Below, piece after piece: positions 28,184 to 37,438 of a DNA stretch of 64,000 bases. Under the pieces are notes generated by a model. That model saw only the letters and a list, made by a program, of their open reading frames with translations. It was not told where the DNA came from and made no database searches. The stretch is taken from positions 1,065,912 to 1,129,911 of the forward strand of contig NZ_RCZB01000001.1 of the NCBI RefSeq assembly GCF_006438785.1, given 5' to 3'. The position numbers and the translations under genes are program-made. The DNA comes from Rhodanobacter glycinis. Lineage in GTDB: Bacteria > Pseudomonadota > Gammaproteobacteria > Xanthomonadales > Rhodanobacteraceae. Position 1 is the stretch's first letter, and each line of letters starts with the position of its first letter.

Positions 28184-28843
28184 ATGCCCAACCTGCTGAT
28201 CGCCGACGACCATCCGCTGTTCCGCGCCGCACTACGCCTCGCTGCCAGCGAAAGCCTGCCCGATTGCGTAGTGCGCGAGGCTGCGGACCTGCCCGGCGTA
28301 CTCGCCGCGCTGGCCGCCGAACCGGACATCGACCTCGTGCTGCTCGACCTGCACATGCCCGGCAGCCAGGGCTTGTCCGGACTTGCCGCGCTGCGCGGCC
28401 AACATCCCGGTGTCGCCGTGCTGGTGGTCTCCGCCCACGACGAACCGCGCATCGTGCGCCGCGTAATCGATCACGGCGCCGCCGGCTTCATCCCCAAGAG
28501 CGCCAGCACGACCGAGATCGGCGAAGCGATCCGCAGCGTGCTCGACTGCGGCAACTGGCTGCCACCCGGCCTCGCCGACGCCGTCGCGGCATTGCCTGCC
28601 GATCCCGCCGACACCGATCTCGCCAGTCGCCTCGCCCGCCTCACCGAACAGCAATCCCGCGTGCTCGCATTGCTCGCCGAAGGCCTGCTCAACAAGCAGA
28701 TCGCCGATCGGCTGACGATCCAGGAGCGCACGGTAAAGGCGCATGTCACGGCGATCTTCGAGAAGCTGAGGGTAAGGAACCGGACGCAAGCGGGGATGTT
28801 GTTGCGGTCGCTGGATTTGGGTGAGCCAGCTCGAGTTGGTTGA
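28184..28843 (+). CDS. LuxR/NarL-type response regulator, CrbR/ErdR-like
   Basis: A 219-residue regulator. The receiver domain has the acidic pair IADDHPLF, the phospho-Asp in LVLLDLHMPG and Lys in FIPKSASTTE. The C-terminal NarL-type HTH (about 150-210) reads LTEQQSRVLALLAEGLLNKQ and then ERTVKAHVTAIFEKL. In Vibrio and Pseudomonas such regulators (CrbR/ErdR) pair with SSS-domain kinases (CrbS/MxtR) and control acetyl-CoA synthetase. That kinase is encoded convergently 240 bases away, which supports the pairing. Confidence 0.85.
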   Translation: MPNLLIADDHPLFRAALRLAASESLPDCVVREAADLPGVLAALAAEPDIDLVLLDLHMPGSQGLSGLAALRGQHPGVAVLVVSAHDEPRIVRRVIDHGAAGFIPKSASTTEIGEAIRSVLDCGNWLPPGLADAVAALPADPADTDLASRLARLTEQQSRVLALLAEGLLNKQIADRLTIQERTVKAHVTAIFEKLRVRNRTQAGMLLRSLDLGEPARVG

Positions 28844-28876
28844 GCGGATCACATGGACCGTGTCGATACCCAAACG

Positions 28877-28895
28877 CTTGTACTTTCGAGTACTA
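28877..28895. promoter_or_regulatory. CTTGTAC-TTTCG-type motif between crbR- and crbS-like genes
   Basis: CTTGTACTTTCGAGTACTA contains a GTAC...GTAC inverted repeat and matches the motif at 35944-35960 in 11 consecutive positions but one. It lies between two 3' ends, so an operator role is not obvious. A second perfect 12-bp palindrome, TATCGGCCGATA, lies at 29020-29031 in the same 239-base gap. Confidence 0.3.
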
Positions 28896-29082
28896 CCCGA
28901 TGATGGGTATCGGCTGTGATTAGTAATGTCCGCTTTCGACGGCGGTCTCAACCGGTCGATGCAACAGCTTGGTGAAACCGCTCAGCCGGTGTTTCGAAGC
29001 GAGTTTTTCAACACTATCGTATCGGCCGATAGCGAACGTCGCATTACTCCAATCTAATTGCCGTTGTAGTGAAAACCCCGCA

Positions 29083-32000
29083 TCACGCCCGTATCGCTCC
29101 CACCACCACCCTCTGCAACACCTGCCGCAACGCCAGCGGCTTCAACGGCTTGTACAACACCCCCAGCCCTGCATCGAGCAAACGCTGGCGCAACTCCCCA
29201 TCGCGATCCGCTGTGAGCATCACGGTCGGCACATCGGCGTGTAACTCGCGCAGCTGATGCCACACATCGAAACCGGTGTCGCCGCCGTCGAGGTGGAAAT
29301 CGAGAATATGCAGATCCGGCCGCCACGGCGCCGCCAGCGCCTGCTCGGCATTGCGCGCGGCATGCACATGCCAACCCCAGCTGGTCAGCAGACTGCTCAG
29401 TGCGGCGAGTGCAGCCGGTTCGTTGTCGAGCACCAGAGCACGGCCTGCCGGCAATGACTGCTGCGCATCGGCGATGGGCGGCAGCCGTATCGCGGCACGC
29501 GCCATCGGCATGCTGAGATCAAACACGCTGCCGCGGCCAAGCCATGAGCGCAACCCGAGCGGATGTCCGAGCAATCCGGCCATGCGTTGTGCGATGGACA
29601 GACCCAAGCCGAGTCCCTGCCCGCCTGCAGCATTGCCGCGACGGAATTCCTGGAAGATCAGCTGCTGCTCGCCCGGGGCGATGCCCGGCCCGGTATCCCA
29701 CACTTCCACGCGCAATTGCTGGCCTGATCGGCGCACGCCCAGCAGCACGCGTCCGTGTTCCGCATAACGCAACGCGTTCGACAGAAAGTTCTGCAGTACG
29801 CGGCGCAGCAGCTGCGGATCGGAGCGTACCCATGCACGCGTGCCGACCACGTCCAGTTGCACGCCGCGATCGAGTGCGATGGCGCGGAATTCGGCGGCGA
29901 GTGGATCGAGTACCTCGGCCAGTGGAAATGCTCGCGGCTGTGGATGCAGGCGGCCGCCTTCGAGCCGGGCCACGTCGAGCAGACCGGTGAGCAGGCCTTC
30001 GGTGGCCGCAAGCGCGCCGTTGAGATGTTGCGCAGTGGCGGCGTCGTTGCCGTGCTCGGTCAGCGAATGGGCAAACAATTGCGCTGCGTGCAGCGGCTGC
30101 ATCAAGTCGTGGGTGACGGCGGCGAGGAAGCGGCTCTTCGCATCGTTCGCGGCCTGCGCCTCGGCCGAGGCCGCGGCGAGTGCACGAGTGCGCTCCTCCA
30201 CGCGCAGTTCCAGCGTTTCGTTGACGCGCTTGAGCGAGTCCTCGGCCTGACGAAACGCGGTAACGTCGGTGAAGGTGGCGACGAAGCCGCCGCCGGGCAT
30301 CGGGTTGCCGCGGATCTCGACGATGGTGCCGTCGGGAAAGCGTCGCTCGGACAAGTGTCGCGTGCCGGCGCGCATGTGGGTTAGCCGGCGCTGCACGCGC
30401 TGCTCCGCCTCCCCGGGGCCGAGCATGCCGGCGTCGATGTTGTAACGGGTCAGCTCGGCGACCGGACGACCGACTTGCAGCAGCTCCGGCGGATAATTGA
30501 ACAGGCGTGCGTATGGCGTGTTCCATGCCACCAGGTGCAGCTCGGCATCGACCACGCAGATGCCCTGGCTCATGTTCTCCAGCGCCGCTTCCTGCACGCG
30601 CTGGTTGAAGCGCAGGTCCTGCGCCGCTTCGCCGACGATGGCGACCACTGTGTCCAGATCGTCGCGACCCTGCCGGTGCACCACTTCCAGCAGCAGGCGC
30701 GCCGAGGCGGCGCCAATCACGGCGGCCAGTTCATGCTCGACCTGGGCGACTCGCACACTGCCGGAGGGGCCGGTCGTGGGTGCGCTGTCGAACAGATGCT
30801 CGACCCGCTCGGGCGGCAGGAAGCGCGCCGCCAGCGCGCGCAGTTCGACCAGGCCGACATCGCCCACGCTGACCGCGCGCGCAGCACGGCCATAACGCGA
30901 TCCGGCCACCGCGAGCATCACCACGATGTTGACCAGCAGGCTCACCACCACCGCACGACCGAGCCGGTTCCAGTCGGCCAGCCCGAGCAGGCCATCCGGC
31001 GCCAGCCAGTGCAGGCCGAACGGGCCGGCATGCAGCCACGACGGCGCGGATGGCAGCAAGGCGGGCAGCACCGCATACATCCATACCAGCGTGCCCATGG
31101 CGAGTCCGGCCATCACTGCGCGCGAACCCAGTTGCGGGCGATACACCGCGGCCAGCAGCGCCGGCGTCAATCCTGCCAGCGCGGAAAACGAGATCGCGCC
31201 GATATCGGCGAGCGCTTCGTTGCGCGCCAGTGCGCGGCTGTACGCCCACGCCAGCAGGATCACCACCAGGATCGCCACGCGCCGATGGTTCAGCAGCTCG
31301 CCGCGCAGGTCGCCATGTTCGTCGCGGCCCCAGCCGGCGCGCACGCGCAATGGAGCGATGAAGTGGTTGACCACCATCAGGCTCAACGTCAGTGTGGCGA
31401 TCACCACCATGCTGGTGGCGGCACTGAGGCCGCCGAGAAACGCGATCAGCGCCAGCCCGTGTTCGCCGCGCGCCAGCGGCAGCGCCAGCACATACATGTC
31501 CGACGACACGCCGCTCGATCCCAGCCACGCGTCGCCCATCCGCGCCAGCGGCAGGATCGGCAGCGAGATCAGCAACAGGTACAGCGGAAACAGCCAGCGC
31601 GCCGTGCGCAGATTGCCGTCGCTGCGGCACTCCACGATGCCCGCATAGAACTGGTGCGGCATGGTGAACATCGCCAGTGCACCGAGCAGGATCAACGCCG
31701 GGAAGCCGCCGCTGTCCGGTGGCGGCGGCACGTTTACCGGCAGGCCCGGCGGCAGCGCGGTGAACAGCAGGGTGCCCAGCGCCAGCATCGCGCCGAGTTT
31801 GAACAGCGACTCGAACGCCATCGCCAGCACCAGCCCGCGGTTGTGCGCCATGGTCGACGCGCGCCGCGTGCCGAACAGCATCGCGAACAGCGCCATCAGC
31901 AGCGCCACGTACAACGCACTGTCCTGCCATGGATCGGATTCGGACAACTGGCCGTGGCTGAGAATGCCGTAGCTCATCGCCACAGCCTTCAGTTGCAACG

Positions 32001-32391
32001 CGATGTACGGCACGATACCGATCACCACCACCGCGGTGACCAGCGCCGCCAGTCCCGAGTGTCGCCCCAGCCGCACCGCGATCAGATCGGCCAGCGAACC
32101 GGCGTTGTACTCGCGCACCAGCTGCACCAGCCGGCCAAGGAATTTCAGCGCGAACAGGTAGACCAGGATCGCCCCGACAAACGTCGGCGGCAACCACCAG
32201 CCCGAGCGGCTGGCCTGGGTGACGGTGCCGTAGAACGTCCACGAGGTGCAGTGGATCGCCAGCGACAGCGCGTAGACGATCGCCCAGCGTTTTTCGAAGA
32301 TGTGCGGACGCCGCTCACCGAGCAAAGCGACACCGAACAGCAGACCGAGCCAGCACAGCGCGGCGAAGGCGATGACGCCGGCGCTCAGCAT
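29083..32391 (-). CDS. Sodium:solute symporter-type hybrid sensor kinase, CrbS/MxtR-like
   Basis: An 1102-residue protein. Residues about 1-490 form a 12-13-helix sodium:solute symporter (SSS) domain (IHCTSWTFYGTVTQASRSGW and on). A PAS domain follows (about 600-710, QGICVVDAELHLVAWNTPYA), then a coiled coil, a HisKA box with His in AAVTHDLMQPLHAAQ, an ATPase domain (LQNFLSNALRYAEHG, DTGPGIAPGEQ, GLGLGLSIAQRMAG), and a C-terminal receiver with Asp in LHILDFHLDGG. This is the layout of CrbS/MxtR, the acetate-switch sensor of acs. Placed among PHB genes it may sense acetate, 3-hydroxybutyrate or related flux. It is convergent with its likely partner regulator. Confidence 0.9.
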   Translation of the reverse strand: MLSAGVIAFAALCWLGLLFGVALLGERRPHIFEKRWAIVYALSLAIHCTSWTFYGTVTQASRSGWWLPPTFVGAILVYLFALKFLGRLVQLVREYNAGSLADLIAVRLGRHSGLAALVTAVVVIGIVPYIALQLKAVAMSYGILSHGQLSESDPWQDSALYVALLMALFAMLFGTRRASTMAHNRGLVLAMAFESLFKLGAMLALGTLLFTALPPGLPVNVPPPPDSGGFPALILLGALAMFTMPHQFYAGIVECRSDGNLRTARWLFPLYLLLISLPILPLARMGDAWLGSSGVSSDMYVLALPLARGEHGLALIAFLGGLSAATSMVVIATLTLSLMVVNHFIAPLRVRAGWGRDEHGDLRGELLNHRRVAILVVILLAWAYSRALARNEALADIGAISFSALAGLTPALLAAVYRPQLGSRAVMAGLAMGTLVWMYAVLPALLPSAPSWLHAGPFGLHWLAPDGLLGLADWNRLGRAVVVSLLVNIVVMLAVAGSRYGRAARAVSVGDVGLVELRALAARFLPPERVEHLFDSAPTTGPSGSVRVAQVEHELAAVIGAASARLLLEVVHRQGRDDLDTVVAIVGEAAQDLRFNQRVQEAALENMSQGICVVDAELHLVAWNTPYARLFNYPPELLQVGRPVAELTRYNIDAGMLGPGEAEQRVQRRLTHMRAGTRHLSERRFPDGTIVEIRGNPMPGGGFVATFTDVTAFRQAEDSLKRVNETLELRVEERTRALAAASAEAQAANDAKSRFLAAVTHDLMQPLHAAQLFAHSLTEHGNDAATAQHLNGALAATEGLLTGLLDVARLEGGRLHPQPRAFPLAEVLDPLAAEFRAIALDRGVQLDVVGTRAWVRSDPQLLRRVLQNFLSNALRYAEHGRVLLGVRRSGQQLRVEVWDTGPGIAPGEQQLIFQEFRRGNAAGGQGLGLGLSIAQRMAGLLGHPLGLRSWLGRGSVFDLSMPMARAAIRLPPIADAQQSLPAGRALVLDNEPAALAALSSLLTSWGWHVHAARNAEQALAAPWRPDLHILDFHLDGGDTGFDVWHQLRELHADVPTVMLTADRDGELRQRLLDAGLGVLYKPLKPLALRQVLQRVVVGAIRA

Positions 32392-32413
32392 GATCGGCTT
32401 CGCATGCCGTCGA

Positions 32414-33451
32414 TCAGTACGTAGGTGGCAACCCCAGCGCGCGTACCGCGTTCACCAGCCAGCGCAACTGCACGCCGTGGCGGCTGTCGTAGTCGGCTCC
32501 GGAATATCCCCACCAGTCCCAGCATGCTTGCGGATTCAAGGGCGCGAAACTTGCGCGGGTTTGAGGATATAGCACGGCCACGTTGTAGACGTCGGCCCAG
32601 CGGTTGAAGCCGGCGTCCTTGACGAACGACTCGCCCACGGCTTCTGCGTTCTGCTTGCAGCCGTGGTACGCGACCACCACGCCGCACGGTTTACCGGCGA
32701 GGCAGGCCGGTGGCAGGTAGACGTAGCCGGTGCTGGCCATGAAGGCATCGGCGCCATCGGGGCGCAGCGCGTCCTGGTCGAACGTGCGCAGCTGGCCGTG
32801 CGCTGCGGTCGCCGCATGCGCCGGCTTGCCGAACATCTGCGCGAAAATCTCGCCCGCCGCATCGAAACCGCAGTGGCCGAGATACGGCGCGACCGATTTG
32901 TCGCAATCGTCGCCAGCGGCAGCCACCGGCAAGTTGTGCGCGAATGCACGTTGGCCATCGTCATGCACCTGCATGCCCTTCAGCCCCGGCGTGCCATCGC
33001 GCAACTGCTCGTAGAAATGTGCACCAGCCTCCGCCACCGCCGGAGCCACAAGTGCGTCGGCGCTGCCGTGCAGCAGGTAGACATGCGCGTGCGCGAGATC
33101 CTTCAGCGCTCCGATCTCGCCAGCGGCGGAACGCTTCGCGGCGCTCGCCAGCAGCGTGGCAACATCCGGTGCCGGCACGCCCTTCATGCAGCTGCCGAGC
33201 GCGACGTCCAGCTTGCCGCCGGCGCAACCGAACGGGCCACCAGCCACCAGTGCCGCATTCGGAAACAGCTCCGGATACGCCAGCTGCGCCTGGGTGGCCA
33301 TGTAGGCACCGGAGGACAAACCGACCACCGCCACGCGCGCGCGATCGATCTTGAATCTCGGCAATGGCCCACCGGCATCTTTCGCACTGGCGATGCCGAC
33401 GCCGACTGCCAGCACCGTACCGAAGACTTGCCGGATCCATCGATTGCCCAT
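32414..33451 (-). CDS. Secreted polyhydroxybutyrate depolymerase family esterase
   Basis: A 345-residue protein with an N-terminal signal peptide (GTVLAVGVGIASA). The serine nucleophile lies in VVGLSSGAYMATQAQLAYPE, which is the lipase-box Ser of PHB depolymerase-like (PhaZ7/PHB_depo_PhaZ type) esterases. Asp and His candidates occur in YLLHGSADALVAP and VVAYHGCKQNAEAVG. The product lies 23 bases from the kinase start, so the two may share a transcript, depolymerase first. AGGAG lies upstream of the ATG at 33451. It should release 3HB oligomers or monomer from PHB outside the cytoplasm. Confidence 0.85.
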   Translation of the reverse strand: MGNRWIRQVFGTVLAVGVGIASAKDAGGPLPRFKIDRARVAVVGLSSGAYMATQAQLAYPELFPNAALVAGGPFGCAGGKLDVALGSCMKGVPAPDVATLLASAAKRSAAGEIGALKDLAHAHVYLLHGSADALVAPAVAEAGAHFYEQLRDGTPGLKGMQVHDDGQRAFAHNLPVAAAGDDCDKSVAPYLGHCGFDAAGEIFAQMFGKPAHAATAAHGQLRTFDQDALRPDGADAFMASTGYVYLPPACLAGKPCGVVVAYHGCKQNAEAVGESFVKDAGFNRWADVYNVAVLYPQTRASFAPLNPQACWDWWGYSGADYDSRHGVQLRWLVNAVRALGLPPTY

Positions 33452-33632
33452 GTGTCCTACTCCTGAAGAGGTACTGGCTTTGACAGGGACGGCTGCAAGT
33501 CGTCGTGACACACGCCTGCAACTAGGGCGGGACGTTGGCAAAACGCAGGCCGTCAGGCTTCGCGAAATGTATGCGGCAAAGCTGCTCGGAACGCCCATGC
33601 ATGAGGCCGAACGCAGGCGCGAACAGCCGCGA

Positions 33633-35861
33633 TCAGAACGTATAGCGCGCACTGAGGGTGACCATCCGCGGGGCGCCATAGAAGCCGGTGAAAATGCCCA
33701 GCGAACCGATGTTGTAGCCGGTGGTGCGGTACGACTTGTTGGCCAGGTTGGTGCCCTGCAGGCTCAGCGTCCACGGCTGGCTGACCTGCCAGATCACGCC
33801 CGCATTCCACAGGCCGTAGGCCGGCTGCGCGATCAGCGGCGACAGCGTGGTCTCCGGATACACCAGGCTCTGATAGGTGTAATTGACTCGCGCGGTGAGG
33901 CTGCCACCGTTGGCCAGAGCGTGGGTGTTTTCCAGCGAGAGCCCGCCCGACCATTTCGGTGCGTTGGTGAACTTCTGCTGGTCGGCGACGTTCACGCCCT
34001 TGGTCAGGTACTGGGTGTACTTGGTATGCAGGTACGCAAAGTTGCCGCTGAAGGTCCACTCCTCGGTCGGCTTCCAGGCGAACTCCTCTTCCAGTCCGTC
34101 GATGTGCCCCTTGCCGGCATTGGTGAAATCGCCGAAGAAACCCTGGCTGCCGTTCGGCAAGGTGTACGAACTGAATACCGACAACTGGATGTTCGAGTAG
34201 ACATTGTGAAACGCCGCGGTATTCATCATCAGGCGGTCGTCGAGGAAGGTCATCTTGCTGCCCAGCTCGAACGACTGCACTTTCTCGTCGTCGATCGGGC
34301 GGCACGAATCCGGCACGGCGACGCAGTTGGCGCGGATGTTGTAGCCGCCCGAATGGAAGCCCTCGCTGTAGCTGGCGTAGAGCTTGATCTGCGCGTTGGC
34401 GCTCCAGTCGAGCGAAACCTTCGGCGAGACATTGTTGGTCGCGTGCGATCCGCTGAAGTTCGCGACGGTGGAGACCCTCGTGCTGAAGGTTGCATCGGAG
34501 AAACCGAAGTTCTGGATCAGCGCGGTCTTGGTCTCGTGCGTGTAGCGCAGGCCGACGTCCAGGCTCCAGGCCGGGCTGAGGTCCCAGGTGAAATCGCCGT
34601 AGCCGGCGTAGCTCTTGGTGCCCATGCGCCCGCCGGTGCTGCCGTATTGCGACAGGCCCAGCGTGCTGTACGGCGGCGAGCCGAGGAAGATGTTGTGGAT
34701 CTGCCCGGTGGCTGAACCGTCGAAGTAATACAGGCCGGCAACGCCATGCACGCTGCCGCCGGCGTCGTAGTTGGCCTGCAATTCCTGGCTGAACTGGTGG
34801 TCCTTGTAGATCGCGCTGACGTCGGCGATCTTTTGCGGGAGCGTGTCGAAGTCGATGTTGGTCAGGGTCGACGATCCACGCAGCGCGGTGACCGATTTGA
34901 ACGACCAGTCCTGGCTGGCGATCCAGTTCAGGGTCAACGCCGTGCCATAGAGCTTGGTGTGGTTGACCTGTGCCATGCCGCCGCGGGTGTCGAAGTCGCT
35001 CGACAGCGGCGCGTAGGCCGGGTCGAGCTTGTTGGCGATCAGCATCTTGGCGCCGCGCGGGTTGGAGTTGTCGCGCACGCCATCGACCGACAGTTGCGCG
35101 TTGAAGCTGCTGGTCGGGAAGAACCCGAGCGTGGCGCGTGCCGCGTTCGTGTTCTTGTTGCCATTGCGGCTGCCGGTGAGCTGGTTCTTGCCGAAGCCAT
35201 CGTTGTGCTCGCTGGCCACCGCCGCCCGCGCGCGCCACACGTGGTCGGCGCTGGCGCCGCCGAGGCTGGCCTTGACGTCCTTCTCGCCGCGCGTGCCGAC
35301 CGTCACGTCGACCGAGCCTTCGCTCTTCACCGGCAGCGGATTGGAGACGTACTTGATCGCGCCGCCGATGGTGTTCTTGCCGTACAGCGTGCCTTGCGGC
35401 CCGCGCAGCACTTCGATCCGGTTGACGTCGAACACGTCGAGTACTGCGCCTTGCGGACGCGCCAGATACACATCGTCGAGATAGATGCCGACGCCCGGAT
35501 CGAAGCCCCAGGTCGGGTCGGCCTGGCCGACGCCGCGGATGTAGGCGGTGAGCGTGGTGTTGGAGCCGCGGGCGGCATATATCTGCAGCGACGGCACCTT
35601 GCCCTGCAGGTCGGCCAGGTTCTGCACATTCTGCTTGAACAGCGAGGCGGCGGTGAATGCGCTGACCGCGATCGGGACATCCTGCAGGGTCTCCTCGCGC
35701 TTGCGGGCAGTCACCGTCACCTGCCCCAGTTGCTTGGCATTGGCCGGTTTGGTGGCGCCGGTATCCGTCTCGCCCGCAGCCTGCTGTTGCGCACTCAGTG
35801 GCGCAACACAGAACAGACCGAACGTAAGACCCATCGCCAGACTCAGATGCGTGCGCTTCAT
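33633..35861 (-). CDS. TonB-dependent receptor, candidate 3HB-oligomer uptake
   Basis: A 742-residue outer-membrane receptor. After a signal peptide (CVAPLSAQ) a TonB-box-like QLGQVTVTARKREE leads into the plug (residues about 60-180, with IRGVGQADPTWGFDPGVGIY and VLRGPQGTLYGKNTIGG). The 22-strand-type barrel ends in the terminal Phe of SARYTF. It resembles the IroN/FecA-like receptors often coupled to nutrient loci rather than a typical siderophore type, but ligand cannot be read. Its place between a PHB depolymerase and a 3HB permease suggests oligomer import. GAGGGGAAGG precedes the ATG at 35861. Confidence 0.87.
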   Translation of the reverse strand: MKRTHLSLAMGLTFGLFCVAPLSAQQQAAGETDTGATKPANAKQLGQVTVTARKREETLQDVPIAVSAFTAASLFKQNVQNLADLQGKVPSLQIYAARGSNTTLTAYIRGVGQADPTWGFDPGVGIYLDDVYLARPQGAVLDVFDVNRIEVLRGPQGTLYGKNTIGGAIKYVSNPLPVKSEGSVDVTVGTRGEKDVKASLGGASADHVWRARAAVASEHNDGFGKNQLTGSRNGNKNTNAARATLGFFPTSSFNAQLSVDGVRDNSNPRGAKMLIANKLDPAYAPLSSDFDTRGGMAQVNHTKLYGTALTLNWIASQDWSFKSVTALRGSSTLTNIDFDTLPQKIADVSAIYKDHQFSQELQANYDAGGSVHGVAGLYYFDGSATGQIHNIFLGSPPYSTLGLSQYGSTGGRMGTKSYAGYGDFTWDLSPAWSLDVGLRYTHETKTALIQNFGFSDATFSTRVSTVANFSGSHATNNVSPKVSLDWSANAQIKLYASYSEGFHSGGYNIRANCVAVPDSCRPIDDEKVQSFELGSKMTFLDDRLMMNTAAFHNVYSNIQLSVFSSYTLPNGSQGFFGDFTNAGKGHIDGLEEEFAWKPTEEWTFSGNFAYLHTKYTQYLTKGVNVADQQKFTNAPKWSGGLSLENTHALANGGSLTARVNYTYQSLVYPETTLSPLIAQPAYGLWNAGVIWQVSQPWTLSLQGTNLANKSYRTTGYNIGSLGIFTGFYGAPRMVTLSARYTF

Positions 35862-35943
35862 GACCTTCCCCTCGCAGGTGACGCAGCCATCGGTGATGGA
35901 TGCTGATGCAAGCGAGCATAGACAGGCCGAGCGACCCCGGACA

Positions 35944-35960
35944 CTTGTACCTTCGTACAG
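35944..35960. promoter_or_regulatory. CTTGTAC-CTTCGTACAG motif in the receptor/permease divergent gap
   Basis: CTTGTACCTTCGTACAG is an inverted repeat (TTGTAC/GTACAG) in the 172-base gap between the divergent receptor and permease genes, a natural place for a shared operator. The same pattern occurs at 28877-28895 and, less exactly, at 28100-28117. Confidence 0.38.
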
Positions 35961-36033
35961 TGCACGCATCGATGGAAGCTATGGATACTCGCAGTCCATC
36001 GTATGGGCGCCGAGCGTCCGGGAGCCTGGCGGA

Positions 36034-37431
36034 ATGGCATTCTTCATCGTGTTGGCCGCGCTGTGTTTCCTGATGTTCGCGGCGTATCGCGGTTACAGCG
36101 TGATCCTGTTCGCGCCGATCGCCGCGCTGGGCGCGGTGCTGCTGACCGAGCCGGCGCTGGTGGCGCCGATGTTCACCGGCCTGTTCATGGACAGGATGGT
36201 CGGTTTCCTCAAGCTGTATTTTCCGGTGTTCATGCTTGGCGCGGTGTTCGGCAAGCTGATCGAACTGTCCGGCTTCTCCAAGGCGATCGTCGCCGCCACC
36301 ATCGGCCTGGTCGGACGCAGCCGCGCGATTCTCTCCATCGTGCTGGTGTGCGCGCTGCTGACCTACGGTGGCGTGTCGCTGTTCGTGGTGGTGTTTGCGG
36401 TGTATCCGTTCGCCGCCGAACTGTTCCGCCAATCGGATATTCCGAAACGCTTGATCCCCGGCACCATCGCACTGGGCGCGTTCACCTTCACCATGGACTC
36501 GCTGCCGGGCACGCCGCAGATCCAGAACATCATTCCCACCGCGTTTTTCGGCACCAACACCTGGGCGGCGCCGTGGCTGGGCACGATCGGCGCGGTATTC
36601 ATCCTGGTTATCGGCCTGACTTACCTGGACTGGCGCCGGCGCAAGGCCGCCGCGGCCGGCGAAGGCTATGGCGACAACCTGGTCAACGAGCCAGCCCCGT
36701 TCGAAGGCGGCAAGCTGGCGCATCCGTTGGTCGCCTTGTTGCCATTGGTGCTGGTCGGCGCATGCAACAAGCTGTTCACCGACCTGATCCCGCGCGTCTA
36801 TGGGGAGACGCAGTCGTTCCTGCCCAGCGTCGTGGGCGACGCCAAGCCGGTGGTGCAGGAAGTGTCCAAGGTCGCCGCGATCTGGGCGGTTGAGGGCGCG
36901 CTGCTGGTCGGCATCCTGTGCGTGCTGGTGTTCGCCCGGCGCGCGGTGACCACGCGCCTCGCCGTGGGCAGCCAGGCCGCGGTCGGCGGTGCGCTGCTGG
37001 CTTCGATGAACACCGCCTCGGAATATGGTTTTGGCGCGGTGATCGCTGCGCTGCCCGGCTTCAAGCTGGTCGCCGATGCGCTGCACACGATTCCCAACCC
37101 GTTGGTCAACGAGGCCGTCACCGTCACCGCGCTGGCCGGCATCACCGGCTCGGCATCCGGCGGCATGAGCATCGCGCTGGGCGCGATGGCCGAGACCTTC
37201 ATCGCCAACGCGCAGGCCGCCGGCATTCCGATGGAAGTGCTGCACCGGATCGCCGCGATGGCCTCCGGTGGCATGGACACGCTGCCGCACAACGGCGCCG
37301 TGATCACACTGCTCGCGGTGACCGGGCTGACCCATCGGCAGGCGTACAAGGACATCTTCGCGATCACCGTGATCAAGACGCTGGCGGTGCTGGTGGTGAT
37401 CGCCGCGTACTACTTCACCGGCGTGGTCTAA
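36034..37431 (+). CDS. GntP-family permease, probable 3-hydroxybutyrate transporter
   Basis: A 465-residue polytopic membrane protein with about 11-12 helices. GntP blocks are seen in FFIVLAALCFLMFAAYRGYS, SIVLVCALLTYGGVSLFVVV and TMDSLPGTPQIQNIIPTAFF, plus GSASGGMSIALGAMAETFIA. GntP members next to PHB enzymes are D-3-hydroxybutyrate permeases; gluconate-type function is the alternative. GGGAG lies 9 bases before the ATG at 36034. Divergent from the TonB receptor, with a likely shared regulatory region. Confidence 0.82.
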   Translation: MAFFIVLAALCFLMFAAYRGYSVILFAPIAALGAVLLTEPALVAPMFTGLFMDRMVGFLKLYFPVFMLGAVFGKLIELSGFSKAIVAATIGLVGRSRAILSIVLVCALLTYGGVSLFVVVFAVYPFAAELFRQSDIPKRLIPGTIALGAFTFTMDSLPGTPQIQNIIPTAFFGTNTWAAPWLGTIGAVFILVIGLTYLDWRRRKAAAAGEGYGDNLVNEPAPFEGGKLAHPLVALLPLVLVGACNKLFTDLIPRVYGETQSFLPSVVGDAKPVVQEVSKVAAIWAVEGALLVGILCVLVFARRAVTTRLAVGSQAAVGGALLASMNTASEYGFGAVIAALPGFKLVADALHTIPNPLVNEAVTVTALAGITGSASGGMSIALGAMAETFIANAQAAGIPMEVLHRIAAMASGGMDTLPHNGAVITLLAVTGLTHRQAYKDIFAITVIKTLAVLVVIAAYYFTGVV

Positions 37432-37438
37432 CAGATTG

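Noticed and set aside
30475..32424. 649-residue plus-strand open frame
   Set aside because: Antisense of the SSS/sensor kinase, Gln/Arg/His-rich and without any family motif.
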